A DNA stretch of 64,000 nucleotides from Pyricularia pennisetigena (Eukaryota; Ascomycota; Sordariomycetes; Magnaporthales; Pyriculariaceae). Positions 31,619 through 43,470 of this stretch are shown piece after piece. Location: contig NC_043740.1 of the NCBI RefSeq assembly GCF_004337985.1, positions 3,347,030 through 3,411,029 on the forward strand, read 5' to 3'. Position numbers and translations under genes: made by a program. A model generated the notes under the pieces. That model ran no database searches. It saw only the letters and a program-made list of their open reading frames with translations, and was not told where the DNA came from. Each line of letters opens with the position of its first letter. The first letter of the stretch is position 1.

Positions 31619-32154
31619 GTTCACTCTTGATGGACGTCAAACTCCCAAAGTCAAATCACCTGCCATGAACCAAGATAAAAGACCAAATTGCAAGCCTGCA
31701 AGTTGCTATGCTGAGATATCGTAAAGCACATTTCTACATACTCGAGTACACATAACTATCAAGCTGCCGCCAGTGATCGGTTCAGCTCGAGTCCCCAATT
31801 ACAGTGGTCGTAAGAACAAAGACAATCCCAAACTCGACTTCTCTGCGCGCCACTCTTTCCCCCAAAAAGCAGGCCTTGCCTTGAAAAGGCACGCCAACCA
31901 CTCGAGAAAAAAAGAAAAAAAGAAATCATCGCGCAGGCAGTCCTAATGGCTGCCCCTGAAGTACCTTCAAGTCCCAATACTGTTCCAATCTAGATTTCAT
32001 AAACTTGACCCTGAACGCCCCTTGAAATAATCACATGTACGCGCTTATTCGGCGTCCCAACATGTGGTTTTACGTCATCTTCATGTTACCCACCAAGAGA
32101 CAACCAGAGGGGCCCAGTCACTCGAACGGATGATGACCTGCCGTTGTCCCATGA

Positions 32155-33528
32155 TTAAGCCCTGCGGTAGCCGCCTCCTCTCCTCTGCCTCCTCTTGTCG
32201 TCCTGGTACGCAAAGTCGTTGGCTTCGATCCCGCTGCCGCTGACGCTGCTGGCGGTCAGCTCGGGGATCGGATGGTGGTAGGACTTGGTGCCGACCTCGC
32301 TGCCCGCGTCTTCGGAACCGACGTAGGACCCGGGGACGTGGTGGCGGTGGCTGCGGCGGCGGTCACGTTCACGCTCGCGGTCGTCGTCGTATCCCGTGCT
32401 CCCGCTGACGACCGAGGACTCGTTCTCTTCGATGCGGCGCATGGCGAACCGCTCTCGGTCGTCCGTCTGGCCGCGCGCGAAGCTAAAGTCGCGACGCGGT
32501 GCCGATGAACTGGAGCCGGCGACCGAAGACATGTGCGAGCGGCCCTTCTCCTGCAGCCTGCGGGCCTCGGCGCGAATGCGCTCCTGCTCGCGATCGGCGA
32601 CCTTGTCGGCCGTCGAGTAGACCTTCCTGATGCCGCCAGACTTCTTGGGGGTCGAGGTCGGCGTCCTCTGGCGGTCGCCGAGCAGCTCGCTGGCCTCGGT
32701 GCGCTCGGACCTCGTGACAGCGCTGCTAGCGCTCGGGTTCGTCGAACCGTCCCAGGTGCTCGCGTCGCTCTCCGCGTTGATGCCGCCAACCCTGGCCGGC
32801 CGTTCGTGGCGGTAGTTGCGAAGGTGCTCCTTGGCCTGCTCCTCAGCCTCCTCGTCGATCAGCGCACCGTCGGCCCCGACCTTGCGTGTGTTGTTGCCCT
32901 CGCCACGCTTGGCCGCCTTCTTTTCTTCCTTGGCCAGGGCCTTCTCCTCACGGCGGCGCTCGCGCTCGCGGTCCCGGGCCTCCTTCTTCTTGCGACGGGC
33001 CTCACGGGCGCCGATGTTGGAGACGCCGGCCGTGATGCCCGTCATGTAGGTCGAGTCCGTAATGTCGGTGCGGCCGTCGTCTCCATCCCGGTACCTGGTC
33101 GAAGCGGAAACAGTCGTGCGGTCGTCGACGTCCTTGTAAATGCTGCCACCGCCGAGGTCAGTAGACGGAGTTGCGTTGGAGAGGATGGTGCCGTTGGGGC
33201 CGCGCCGGCGCAGCACCGTGGACTTGTAGTCATCCCAGTCGTTCTCCTTGAAGTAGAAGCCACCATTCTTGGCCCAGAAGAAGAACCAGATGCCAAGAAC
33301 CACAAACGCGGCTCCAATGAACCCAAACAAGACAAACATGGCCGTGTTGTTAATGTTGTGAGGGTCCACGACTCCCCGGGATGGGTCTGGACGATTGCCA
33401 TCCTGGCGGCGTACGAGGTTTCGGGCCGTAAGCACTGCACGAGCCGCGAGCGGACCGAGCGACGTCGGGTCGACAACTTCGGCTGGCACGGCCCGGCCAA
33501 AAAGGCTACCGATGATGGCCGGTGCCAT
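32155..33528 (-). CDS. Conserved-looking single-pass membrane protein with charged cytoplasmic tail
   Basis: Intron-free, 457 residues. One strong transmembrane helix (MFVLFGFIGAAFVVLGIWFF, about residues 64-86) is followed at once by FWAKNGGFYFKENDWDDYKS and TVLRRRGPNGTILSNATPST, which look like a conserved juxtamembrane block. The remainder is a long charged tail with a Lys/Arg/Glu helix (EARRKKKEARDRERERRREE, likely coiled coil) and Ser/Arg/Asp-rich disordered sequence. The N-terminal 60 residues are Ala/Val-rich and probably luminal or extracellular; there is no cleavable signal peptide. I do not recognise a named family; a plasma-membrane or endomembrane anchor is inferred. Confidence 0.85.
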   Translation of the reverse strand: MAPAIIGSLFGRAVPAEVVDPTSLGPLAARAVLTARNLVRRQDGNRPDPSRGVVDPHNINNTAMFVLFGFIGAAFVVLGIWFFFWAKNGGFYFKENDWDDYKSTVLRRRGPNGTILSNATPSTDLGGGSIYKDVDDRTTVSASTRYRDGDDGRTDITDSTYMTGITAGVSNIGAREARRKKKEARDRERERRREEKALAKEEKKAAKRGEGNNTRKVGADGALIDEEAEEQAKEHLRNYRHERPARVGGINAESDASTWDGSTNPSASSAVTRSERTEASELLGDRQRTPTSTPKKSGGIRKVYSTADKVADREQERIRAEARRLQEKGRSHMSSVAGSSSSAPRRDFSFARGQTDDRERFAMRRIEENESSVVSGSTGYDDDRERERDRRRSHRHHVPGSYVGSEDAGSEVGTKSYHHPIPELTASSVSGSGIEANDFAYQDDKRRQRRGGGYRRA

Positions 33529-34296
33529 CTTGGTTGGCGCTTAATTCTATCTCAGACGGCCAAGAGCTGATTTGGTGGAATGAGATCAAATCCGATGGTT
33601 GATGGAGAGGAATGTTTGTTCAGTATGGCCGGGCGGTTGATACGTAAAATCTTGCTGCTCCGAGCTGAGTTGATTGTGAATTGTCTGAGCCGATGGCGAG
33701 GAATTTTGCCAACCAAAGATCGGCGTACGTCTTCAACCACTATCGATTCCTCTGAAAATGCAATGCAAGAAAAAAGTGTAGGCGGTGAATGCTGCGCTGC
33801 GGTCGTCAATTTGCTTGCAAGTCTAGAGATACTGCAAGTTGACGACGATAACCATCTGACTCGATCACCTGAGAGAAATGAAAGAACCGAGCCTGCAATC
33901 TTGGCCCTGCGTCGTAACATAGACTTTTACCGGGTTTCCACAGAAACCTGAACTCTGCAGTCCATGGTCAGAGAATAAATGACGTCGCGCTGAGAGTAGC
34001 AAGTTGAAGAAAACAATGTGGCCGGTGTTGACCAGGCAACGATGATGGAACCAGCCGTCAGACGCGTTGCCCCGCCACAGCCCAATCAAAACAGGCAGGT
34101 AAGGTATTCGGACAACCCTGTGTTCAACACGGTGACCTGCCACCTGCTCTGCACACCGCCCTGTCCATTCGTTAACTAACAGCATCCAATGAGATGAACA
34201 TCTAATTAGATGCATTTTTTTGATAAAAAAATAAAATTTAAAAAATTGGGCAGATCTAATTCGTTTGTTGCAAGTGCCCAACGCATTCCCTTGTCC

Positions 34297-34300
<4 letters not shown>

Positions 34301-34334
<34 letters not shown>
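34301..34334. repeat. (TC)17 microsatellite
   Basis: Uninterrupted TC dinucleotides about 770 bp upstream of the membrane-protein start. Confidence 0.95.
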
Positions 34335-34337
<3 letters not shown>

Positions 34338-35529
34338 TACGTCAATAGGAAAGTTACGTGTAGCAGCCTCGTGGAGGCGCCGGGATCTTGAAGCCAGCCC
34401 AGCCACTCGTCGGGCTGCATTTTGGGTTTCAAGCCGCGCAACTCACCAACCAATCGCCCCCTGGGGGGGTGTGAATGCTATTCCAAACCATCAGGTAGAC
34501 GTAAAAAGGGTGGAGTGAACCTTTTTCTTCTGTCCATACCCAGCTGGCAGAGAATGAGCGTTTCTTGGCTGTGACTTCGTTTCATGTGCGCGGTTTGGGA
34601 CGGCGCTTCTTTGTCAATGCCAGGTTTCGACGACCATAGCCGGTATTCAGTTGATCCCAAAGTGATGCATTCCGGGCAAATCTGGATTTTGTCGTACTCT
34701 AACAAGGACCAGAAACATATCTAGAATCCAGCTTGATGGAATCGCGCGTTTCTCAGCAGTATCATCCTCATAACCCGAACCAAATGCCTGTTACCCACAC
34801 AGTAGAGAGAATAACATTCGGCAAAAGGGGGCAGCATTGTTTTAATTGGGTTTTGGGGTATATCCAGCAAGTAACAAAACCAATGAAGACTGTTCCGCTG
34901 CTGGCTAGAACCATCAATGCGAAGTGAAAGCTTTCAAATTTTTGCCCAACTGGCGCCTAATCGAAACATGTGCCCAAAGAATCTGCGTATCTGCAATGTA
35001 CACAAAAAAAAGACCAACCAGGTTTTCTGTCCCATAGAGCGGTGCATCTTTGCTAGTTCTGTATACAATCTGAAAGATTACACAAATATATCGCACAATA
35101 TTCTGTCCAAGTAGAGAGAGAGAGACAAAGAGAGCATGGCAAAACCAACGATGGGTATAGGGCCAGGTGGAATCGTTCCAGCACGGTTCGCTATTAGTCT
35201 CAAAACCCTCCGGCCCGCGTTTTTCAGAACCTTTATCGTCGTCTCATCATATATAAACCCTTGTCCATCCAAGTCGCAACAGGGCGAGGTAGGAAATTAT
35301 AGGAGATACATAAGTGTCAGTTAGAAGAAATCAAATATGGAACCACATATTACTTGCGGAAATCCAGACGCCGCATGAATTAGTCGCTGGCAGCAATCTG
35401 TACATGCCATGTCTGAGACTAAGCCGCTAGCAACGCAATCAAGAAAAGAAATGGAGGGAGATTTTAATGATGTGACTGTTTTATACGCAACAGGGTTGGT
35501 CACTCCAGGTGTAGAAGGGAATAAAAGCC

Positions 35530-35555
35530 AAAAAAAAAAAAAAAAAAAAAAAAAA
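35530..35555. repeat. A26 homopolymer
   Basis: Pure A run 216 bp beyond the minus-strand stop of the disordered protein gene. Confidence 0.95.
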
Positions 35556-35770
35556 GAAACGCTCAAGTTTCGTCATCATAAGTCGTTACAAATGCCATTA
35601 GAAAGTGTCCAGCGAGGGGTGAAGAAGAGAAGAGGTGGGAATCGGGAATGATCTCAAATGTGCCTGTGCCCCAGAACTGTCTCATCGAATCCATGTGGGT
35701 GTTTTGATGTAAGATTCAAGCCAAGCCTGCAGGGTTAACAAAGATATTGTCCCCAGGAAAAGCGGTGCGG

Positions 35771-37639
35771 TCAGACAAAATTATGTTCGTATGCGCTGTA
35801 GTGGGCGTAGGAGTTTCCAGAATCGGGTGGAGGAGGCAGTGGCGGCATGCGGTGTTGGTACGTTGCTGGCTGTCTATCATACTCCAGATAGCCGTCATAG
35901 CCACCAGCTCTACCGTAGGAACCGGCCTGAGAAGATGTACGGGGCCTGTAAGACGTCGCCGTCCTGCCGGACCTGCTAACTCTGCGATCGTCAGCCGGAT
36001 CCACATAGCTGGACCTGTCGCTGCCTTCGCCGGCGGCGGTGGAATTGCCCCTCGAGAAGTTGATCTCGGCACCCTCTTTGCACTGCAACTCGGCACCGCC
36101 CATCTTGAGCGTAGCGGCCCCAACAACTCGAACGGTGAAATCATCGTTTTCCTCGGTGTACCGCGTAGTCCGAGTAGTGGCAGACTTCTGCACAAAGTCG
36201 CTCTCCTCGCGACTGCCAGAGCTGCGTGTCGAGTGGCTGCTAGGAGCAGGACGTGACCGCCGCTCAGCCTTTCGCAATGCCTCGGCTGTCAGTGCGGGTG
36301 CGGGCCCGCCTTCGACGAAATCTTGATAGGCATGTGCAGCAGCAATTTTCTCTGCCATCTTGTTCTCAAGCGGAGCTCCGCCATAGTAAGAGTTCCGGCG
36401 GTTTCGATCAGACCTTGTGGTAGCTACCTCGGTTTGGTAAGCCCCATGATCGTAACTCATCGGTCGACTACTGACGCTGGGGCGCCGCATCCTGGAACGT
36501 TCTTGAGCATAGTTGAACGGCTCGAGCTCTGCAGATGTCTGCATGCGAGGGGTGAAGGGATTATTATCGCTGGGCCCTCGAGAAGGCGGGCGAAAAGGGC
36601 CGGTGGATATGTGTCTGGGGGCGGTTGAGTGTGGCCTAGGCGGCGGAGGTGGTGGCATTCGCAGCCTGTCCTCCAACCTGGCATCCAACCTGGGCTGTTC
36701 ATCCCGCTTTTTCGTCTTTGCAGATGATCGACGCTGAATGGAAACGGCCGGATTACGATTCTCCTGGTCGTAACGCCCATCATCATAGCGAACCTGGCGG
36801 TGACCCATTGCGGATGCAGAGCGACCGGGTCCCATTGACATGGATTCGAAACGACTTTCTAGAGACCGAGTTGGTGGCGGCGGAAAGTATTCTCCCATCA
36901 ACGGCGGCGGCAGCGGTGGCGGATGTATCTGCTGTACGAGATGGGGATTCCCCCACGGCGGCTGGGGACCCGGTGCTGGCAGATACGGAGGGGGTGGGAA
37001 AGACCCGGCCATTGGATGTCCCGGTGGCATCTGATTTGCAGGAATGGAATACTGCGTTGCATACCTCGCGTTGGCCAGTGGTGGCCGCGAGGTAGTGTTT
37101 ACGTGGTAGCTGGAATGACGATATGAGAGATCCCCAGTACCAGCACGTGGGCGTGAGACACCTGGCATTATCAAGGGGTCGGCATCAACTGGGCTTCGGC
37201 CGTACCAAGCGGCGTCTTCCTGATGTAATGATCTCCGAGACCTTGAGCCATGTCCTTCGGGGGCGGCGCTGTAATATCTGGACGAGCCCTCGTCATAAGT
37301 CACTCGCTTCGACGTTGGTGATTTGGGATGATCCCTGGTCGACTTGCGCCTGCTGACATCGGCATTCCGATGGGTCCGCTGGTCGGTAGCAGAACTCCCG
37401 CTCCCGCTTCCACTGCTGGATGTGACTGAGCTGTCGTCGGACAAAGCATGAGGCGATGGCGGCTCTGGCAGGGACCTGTTACTCCGTGCCCTTCTAGTGT
37501 TGGAGATTTCCCTGCCGGGGCTTCCAGGTGCGACCGAGGCAGCAACTTTGGTGCCTTCGATGCCGTTGTCGTTTTGATCTGCATCTTCACAGTATGCAGG
37601 CTGTCGCCCATAGACATGAGCTCTGTCGCTACTAGACAT
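35771..37639 (-). CDS. Disordered Ser/Pro/Arg/Tyr-rich hypothetical protein
   Basis: Intron-free, 622 residues from the ATG at 37639 in good context (GCCATGT); an upstream GTG at 37654 is in frame but unlikely. Most of the protein is disordered: a Ser-rich N-terminus with SSVTSSSGSGSGSSA, several proline-rich SH3-type patches (PPPYLPAPGPQPPW, HPPPLPPPLMGEYFPPPP, MPPPPPPRPH), and RRxS phosphosite-like motifs. The only compact piece is near residue 530: DDFTVRVVGAATLKMGGAEL then QCKEGAEINFSRG, which could form a small beta-rich module. No family recognised. Proline patches suggest an adaptor for actin or polarity proteins, which is inference. Confidence 0.8.
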   Translation of the reverse strand: MSSSDRAHVYGRQPAYCEDADQNDNGIEGTKVAASVAPGSPGREISNTRRARSNRSLPEPPSPHALSDDSSVTSSSGSGSGSSATDQRTHRNADVSRRKSTRDHPKSPTSKRVTYDEGSSRYYSAAPEGHGSRSRRSLHQEDAAWYGRSPVDADPLIMPGVSRPRAGTGDLSYRHSSYHVNTTSRPPLANARYATQYSIPANQMPPGHPMAGSFPPPPYLPAPGPQPPWGNPHLVQQIHPPPLPPPLMGEYFPPPPTRSLESRFESMSMGPGRSASAMGHRQVRYDDGRYDQENRNPAVSIQRRSSAKTKKRDEQPRLDARLEDRLRMPPPPPPRPHSTAPRHISTGPFRPPSRGPSDNNPFTPRMQTSAELEPFNYAQERSRMRRPSVSSRPMSYDHGAYQTEVATTRSDRNRRNSYYGGAPLENKMAEKIAAAHAYQDFVEGGPAPALTAEALRKAERRSRPAPSSHSTRSSGSREESDFVQKSATTRTTRYTEENDDFTVRVVGAATLKMGGAELQCKEGAEINFSRGNSTAAGEGSDRSSYVDPADDRRVSRSGRTATSYRPRTSSQAGSYGRAGGYDGYLEYDRQPATYQHRMPPLPPPPDSGNSYAHYSAYEHNFV

Positions 37640-38966
37640 GGCGAAACCGCACACGTCGTATCTGTCGAGGCCCTCCTATATGGCAGGAGGTGAAAGTGGT
37701 TGGCCAAGGGCCAGTCAGCCTTTTAGGCTATGCGGTGTACGTTCCGTTTGCGGGCAGTTGCTTTGGTGGTGATCAATGCTAAAGGGAAGTTCGCTGTCTA
37801 TTATATTTCCCAAATGATGTGGTGTAGAGTATTTGAAATGGCCAGCTTTGATCCGTAGTAGTCGTTTGTTTGTACCGTTTCATGCAGCGAGCTTGGTAGT
37901 TCTCATGTGAGAAACCGAGAGTGGGGATGACCCGACGGTCTGGGAGTGACGACGAAGCTGTTTGTCGAGATCAAGAGTTGACAGACACCGGCGCTAAATC
38001 GCGACGTCCGAGGTGCATTTGCACCAGAGGGGCTCAGAACTATGATAATGTTGTTCTCCGTCCTTTCGGCGGTTTAAACTATGGGGTTAGAGCTCTTGGA
38101 TGGTGCAAGAAAATAAGGCGCAACGACGAAAGCGGCGGCTGGACTTTTTTTTTTCTTCTTTTTTTCTCTGCTAGTTTGGGTGGGAGGGGATGAGATGGCA
38201 ATGGAGTGGGTGGGTTGGGTGTGTGGGCAAAAGGAAAAATCAAAAGGACCAGCGCGAAAGGTCAGAAATGGATGGATGGGTCCGTTGAATATGAGATGTG
38301 AGTGGTTGCAACTGAATGGCTGGCTGTCCTGCTTTCCCAAAAGTGATTATCCGGATCGACTTCGTACGGTCCAGTGGGGAGGGATGTTTGTTGTACAAGG
38401 TAGAGGAACACAGTGACAAGAGAAGGGGAGACGGTCGGAACAAGGACCCAGAGTCCCTTGACTTGGTGGAGGAGGGGTGTGTCGTGGGGATTTCATGGGA
38501 CCGTTGATTGACGACAGAGGCAGAGGGAGAGGTTCCACCGTTGGCAGCAAAGCAACCTAGCTCTTTGAGTGGCAGTGGTGGGGAGGGAAGGTGCCACGAT
38601 TACTTCCCCGTCAAGCCCGTCCTCGTTCACGTTCTCCCTACGGTACAATACCTAGTCTACAGTACCTAGCAAGCTATCGATAACGAGGATCGGTAAGGCG
38701 GGATCTCTACTCTGGGGTTAGGTTCAGAGCTGGAGGAAATTTGGATCCAAGCTCACTTGGCTGAGGTGGGCAGGTACTCTAGTTTTCTGGTACCTTACCT
38801 TACTTCGAACATTCTAAAATTAATTACTGGATAAGAAGTGAGAGTGCGATTGACCGACCGACAAAAAGTCTCATTTTGAGGCTAGCATCCTAGCTCGTGG
38901 CCCAGATTGTTGTTTACTTGGTCCATTTTCTCCTTTCCAGTCGAGCCGACCATGTGTTTGTTTTAC

Positions 38967-38986
38967 TTTTTTTTTTTTTTTTTTTT
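38967..38986. repeat. T20 homopolymer
   Basis: Pure T run within the gene-poor 37.6-43.5 kb region. Confidence 0.9.
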
Positions 38987-41404
38987 GAGTTTCGTTGCCC
39001 GTTCAACCTAACCCCAGCTTGATTCCCATGCTACGGGTACCTACCTCCTGTACCTATTCAAATCATTAGACTCGTCTGACGTCGGGCAGTCCTTCCCGTC
39101 ATCAACTGTTACCTGTGGTTCGAATCGAGCAGAGTCAAAATTTGCGGACCTTGGGGGATCCTTGGAGCTTGGACGGTGATCTGATCTGCCAAGTGTTTGG
39201 CGGCTTTGGAGCTGGGTTCTGTCAGGGACTGGCTGGCCAGGGCCCGCTGAGCGAGTTTCCAGAAGCGCACCAAGAACGAGCTGTAAAGCCAGACCAAGTC
39301 GCGTCAACTATGAGTGCCGTATTTTATGGACGACTGTGAGCTAATCGCTTATCCGGGCGACATTTGGCGGGTCTGCAGCTGTCGACCAGGTCAACTACTG
39401 TAAGGCAAACTGGCCATGGCGACGAGTGCCCGCTCCGGAGTACCAAAAGTTTGCTTTCCATCGTAAGGACCCCTTTCTATTCTTCACCCGCCTGTGAAAA
39501 TCGACCTTCCAAACATTTCCGTGTGCCCAACGACTCGTTGCAGACGCAACTGCAAGGCACCACAATGCCGTGATCCGTTTCGGCTCAAAATTGTTGCCCA
39601 ACTTTCTTTTGGTCCGCAGGGTTCAGTATTTTACCTACATTAGGGAACCTAGTCGCTTACGAACCGGCCAGAATAAGACTGCTTGCTTACCGTTCGTTTC
39701 ATACACTACTGACAGCTGCTAACGCAGGCAACATGTACAGTAGTAGCTCTACTCGGTAGATGTCTAGAGCAACTAATCTAGTACTGTAGTATCTTATCGG
39801 GCATCATTGAATCCACAGGTACCTACTGCTAAGCACCTTACCTAGCTTGGCTGGCTTAGCTACGAATTATCTCACCTATCTTACCTTCGTCCTTGATTCA
39901 CAATCATCGTGGCTTCTGCAGCTGCATGGCGGGGTTCCGGTTCAGGACATGAACGGGCCCCCCATTTTGAGGAACGCCCGAACAAGTTAAGTTACTTTTA
40001 CACGGGATATTTGGTTCATTCATAGTGGCTCTACTGTACAAACTTGGTCAAAAGACATTTCCCCAGGGTACTCGTAAAGAGATCAGCAACCACACTAGAC
40101 TGGACTGTACTGCACGCGACTAGACCCGATATGGTAGAAACACTCACTCCAAGATTCTCTCTAGGTAACTAACATAATATCATCTATCCAATAACGAAAA
40201 TCAACCGGGAATGTCCTTGTCCGGACCCCTTTAGCCGGGCCAATTCGGGGGCTCGATTCAGGGCAGTTCGTCACCTTTTCGATGCCCAAAAGTCCCACTT
40301 TTCACCTCGACTGGCTGTCGGTCGCTGACCGCCAACTCTTCGCCAGCCCCAAAAGAGCCTCAAAAAAGAGGGGATCATGGCTTCATCCCCCACACCAACT
40401 AGTCCTTTCTATTCCTGGCGGGAATGGGAGGCTGGTGCATGCATCGTTGAGAGAGCAGCAGCAGAAAATTACTCCTTGAACGGGCAGCGGCAAGGTGACG
40501 TGACTTGCCGGGAAGTGGATATGGTCCCAGGGTTGCCGTGCGCTGCTTGGTGCTCCTCCTTCCCGTTCCATGACGGACTGGAAGAGCCATGAGCGGGCTC
40601 CCTGGTCACGAGGTGAGAGTGACACCAACTGAAGATGTCTGTGCTACCAAGTTGCATCAGCGTCGTCGGTCTGTATCGTATGGTTACCGACGACCGCTTT
40701 CGTGGGTTCCGGGCTTTGGCAGTACCTTTGGCAATTGCCCTTTGACAGTGGACTTGACAGTCTCGATTGACACCTTCCAGTCAACTAGCTTGCAGGCAAA
40801 AAACCTCCGAACCAAGGAAGTTGTGGAAGACGATAGATGTATCCGCTTGGCGGTCGCCTCATTGATTGGTACCAGCACCCTCTACGCCGGGAACTTGCAT
40901 AGGCAGGTCTGGTGATTTATCTGCTCTCTTGCACAGTCACTATTCAACAGTCCCGTACAGGGCCGACGGTCAGAGACGTTTCCTCGATCATCACATGCGG
41001 CGGGTAGATTCTGCCCTTCTGGTCTCAGACTCTGGAATTTTCGTCTTCTTTTCATTGGCCATCGCATGGAGGGACGGCTTGTTAACGTGTCTGATCTTGG
41101 GTGCTGAACAAGATTTAATGTCTCACGGACTTATACCGCACCCTACCGGGCTGAGAGATGGCCAATCATGAGCGAGCGGAACGGGCTAAGGAGCTGAGGT
41201 GCAACTGCAAGAGCGCACGAGGGAGGCAAAATTTTTTATCATGGCAGACATTACCAGTGGCAGTCAGCCTGTGCTCTCTGGTAGTTATGGTCTTTCTTCG
41301 CAACTGCGCGAGAGACTAGGCACAGTTTCTGATGCTTGTGCCACATTTCAGGTTCGACAAACACACAATCAAACTGCGTATCGGTATAACAAACCGGCGA
41401 GAAC

Positions 41405-41428
41405 GACGACGACGACGACGACGACGAC
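41405..41428. repeat. (GAC)8 trinucleotide repeat
   Basis: Eight perfect GAC units, continuing imperfectly to about 41444. The frame through it codes only Thr or Ser runs. Confidence 0.9.
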
Positions 41429-42400
41429 AACGACGACCTACGACAACATGACGGCCAAGAAAGAACGAGCATTTGACATTATTACCATAACAGATAGACA
41501 CCAGACCAATGGGGTTACTGGTGAGTCAGGAAGCGAATTGCGACTAGCAAGGGCGAGCAAATGAGCATCTTTCATTCTTGAAGACGCTCGTCCTCAATGG
41601 TCAAAATTCCCTTGGAGTGGAGGTGGAACCACTATCTGCATGTAAATAAAGCATTGACGCGAGTGCAGGGATATATTGGAGCGGAGCGAACGAGGAGGCC
41701 GGGGGTGAAGATCGTCGAATCCACTTTTTGTTTTCTCTTCTGGTCTGTCTTGTGTGCAAAATGAGTTGAGGAGCAAGACGAGGCTCGAAGTCTGAAGAAG
41801 GCCTGCCTGTATCGAGGAACTCCGAAAACCAGCCCCCCCCTGGTCTCGTCTAGTCGGTCCCGTGATGCATCCAGACTGGGCGGGAATTGGACCTCGGTGT
41901 GTACAAGGTCAAGGTGGTTTTCTGAGAATAGGTACGTATACAAACCTAAGCACGCAAGACGAATGTCGGTGATATATGGCCTTTGCTTGTCAGAAGTACC
42001 ATAGTACACTTTTGAGTGCGCATCTGCCAAGCCGCTGCTCATTTGCGCAAACGGGATCTTCCCAGTCTTGTTGCCAAAGATGGCAAGCTGCATACTTTTT
42101 TTTTTCTGCGCAAATCAGCAGAGGATCGGCATAGCCGGCCCAAGACAAGAGGAACCCAAACAGCAAAGCTCATTGTTCCAAGACCTCACACATCTTCTAG
42201 CTCTGTGTGTCTGTCTGCGTGTGCGTGTGCGAATCGAAATACCTGAGACAAAAGTATTGACTGCCTGGCGTTATTGGGAGGGTGCAAGTCGAATGTATCA
42301 CCTCGCTCAAGATGCTTCTCTACACCGCCTTTTCAGTCCAGCTTGACATCCCAGTCCTTCTACCATGCCGCAGTGAGGAGAAAGGACGACGCCACCGGGC

Positions 42401-42427
42401 TTTTTTTTTTTTTTTTTTTTTTTTTTT
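42401..42427. repeat. T27 homopolymer
   Basis: Pure T run in the gene-poor region. Confidence 0.95.
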
Positions 42428-43470
42428 CTCTTCACTTTGTATCCTGGGCAGGCCTGATTGCAGACAACGCGAGTGTTCCGCTGCGCGTGGGGGGACAGAA
42501 AGCCTGGCTTGCTCAACACTACGCGAGGGTTTCAACTACTGTACGACGCATGATCACATTTGACCAAAAAAATCAAAAAGCATTCCAGGCTTGCTGCTTT
42601 GCATGATTGCAGGCGTTCGGTCAGAGGCGGAGATGTAAAAGACCCAGGGAACATGCTTGCTGGAAGGGCATCACTGCCGCTGTAGAGGTGAGCAGAAGCA
42701 AAAAGGGGGAAAAGAAAAAGAAAAAGAGAAAAAAGAAGAAAACGGCAACTGAAGCCTCACTGCCCGATCTAGATTGCCAGCACCAAGGTTTGCCAGGGCT
42801 TTACCATGATCGATTGGGTCTCCGCGTCGGGGAATAGAGATGAATTATATGCATGACGATGATGATCACCTCGACTGATTTTTTATTTGCGCTTTGTCGC
42901 TGCTTGCTGCAATGTAAGCTGGGGCGACGGGCGTGTACAATGTAAACAAATACCTGAACTTTTGTAAACGGGATCACCTTGCAAAAAAAAAAAGAATAGG
43001 GCCCCCGGCGGGCATTCGTCCGCCTCGCGCTCTTTTTGGTTTGCCACTGTTGGGTACCATCGGTTGTTAACTCTTGTCCGCGTGGCGTTCTGCAACAAGA
43101 GACCGGGGGGGATGGGGGATATAGGCGGCTTGATATGATCCTCAGTGTGTGTACAGTAAAGCAGAAGCCCAAAAGTCCCTTAATAGTTCCGAGTCCTTGG
43201 GCACCTTAGCGTCTTGTCTCTCAGGAGAGGGCTCTGTATGGTCGAATTTCAGCATAGATTACATGCGGGAAGAAGCAGTGCCTAGGCTCCTTGTTGTTTG
43301 TCAACAAATGTGTACCTGTTTAGGAAATCCATACTTTGATAGACTGGTGCAGGGTAAGTAATTCGCACCACACACACGAGGAGTTGAGAGCTGAGCTACG
43401 TTTTGGGAATTTTTTCTTTCTTTCCCCCTTGGTACTATGTTCTCTACAGATCTGATATTCCTTGAGTGTT

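Larger units (their letters stand above)
30940..32154. promoter_or_regulatory. Fumarate reductase upstream region with T47 and (TA)22
   Basis: This includes the T47 run at 30950-30996 and a pure TA dinucleotide run at 31572-31615. The distal half is the 3' flank of the membrane-protein gene. No gene was seen; the frame at 30701-31330 codes a Lys run across the homopolymer. Confidence 0.5.
33529..35770. other. 2.2-kb intergenic region with (TC)17 and A26; no gene
   Basis: Upstream of the membrane-protein gene and 3' of the next minus-strand gene. It holds a TC microsatellite at 34301-34334 and an A26 run at 35530-35555. ORFs are short and repeat-coded. Confidence 0.45.
37640..43470. other. 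5.8-kb region with no convincing gene
   Basis: I read both strands and found no domain-bearing frame, splice-linked exon set, tRNA or rRNA. Contents: AGGTA/TACCT groups at about 38650-38815, 39040-39060 and 39820-39890; a T20 run at 38967-38986; (GAC)8 at 41405-41428; a T27 run at 42401-42427; and a Lys-coding purine tract near 42700-42740. It lies between two minus-strand genes, upstream of the disordered-protein gene. It could be an extended promoter, host a non-coding RNA, or be decayed repeats. Confidence 0.4.

Noticed and set aside
39110..39140. Possible tRNA T-arm (GGTTCGAATC)
   Set aside because: The five-base stem does not pair and no acceptor or anticodon arm is nearby.
41199..41564. 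121-residue ORF with a Thr run
   Set aside because: The run is a translated GAC repeat; there are no other protein features.
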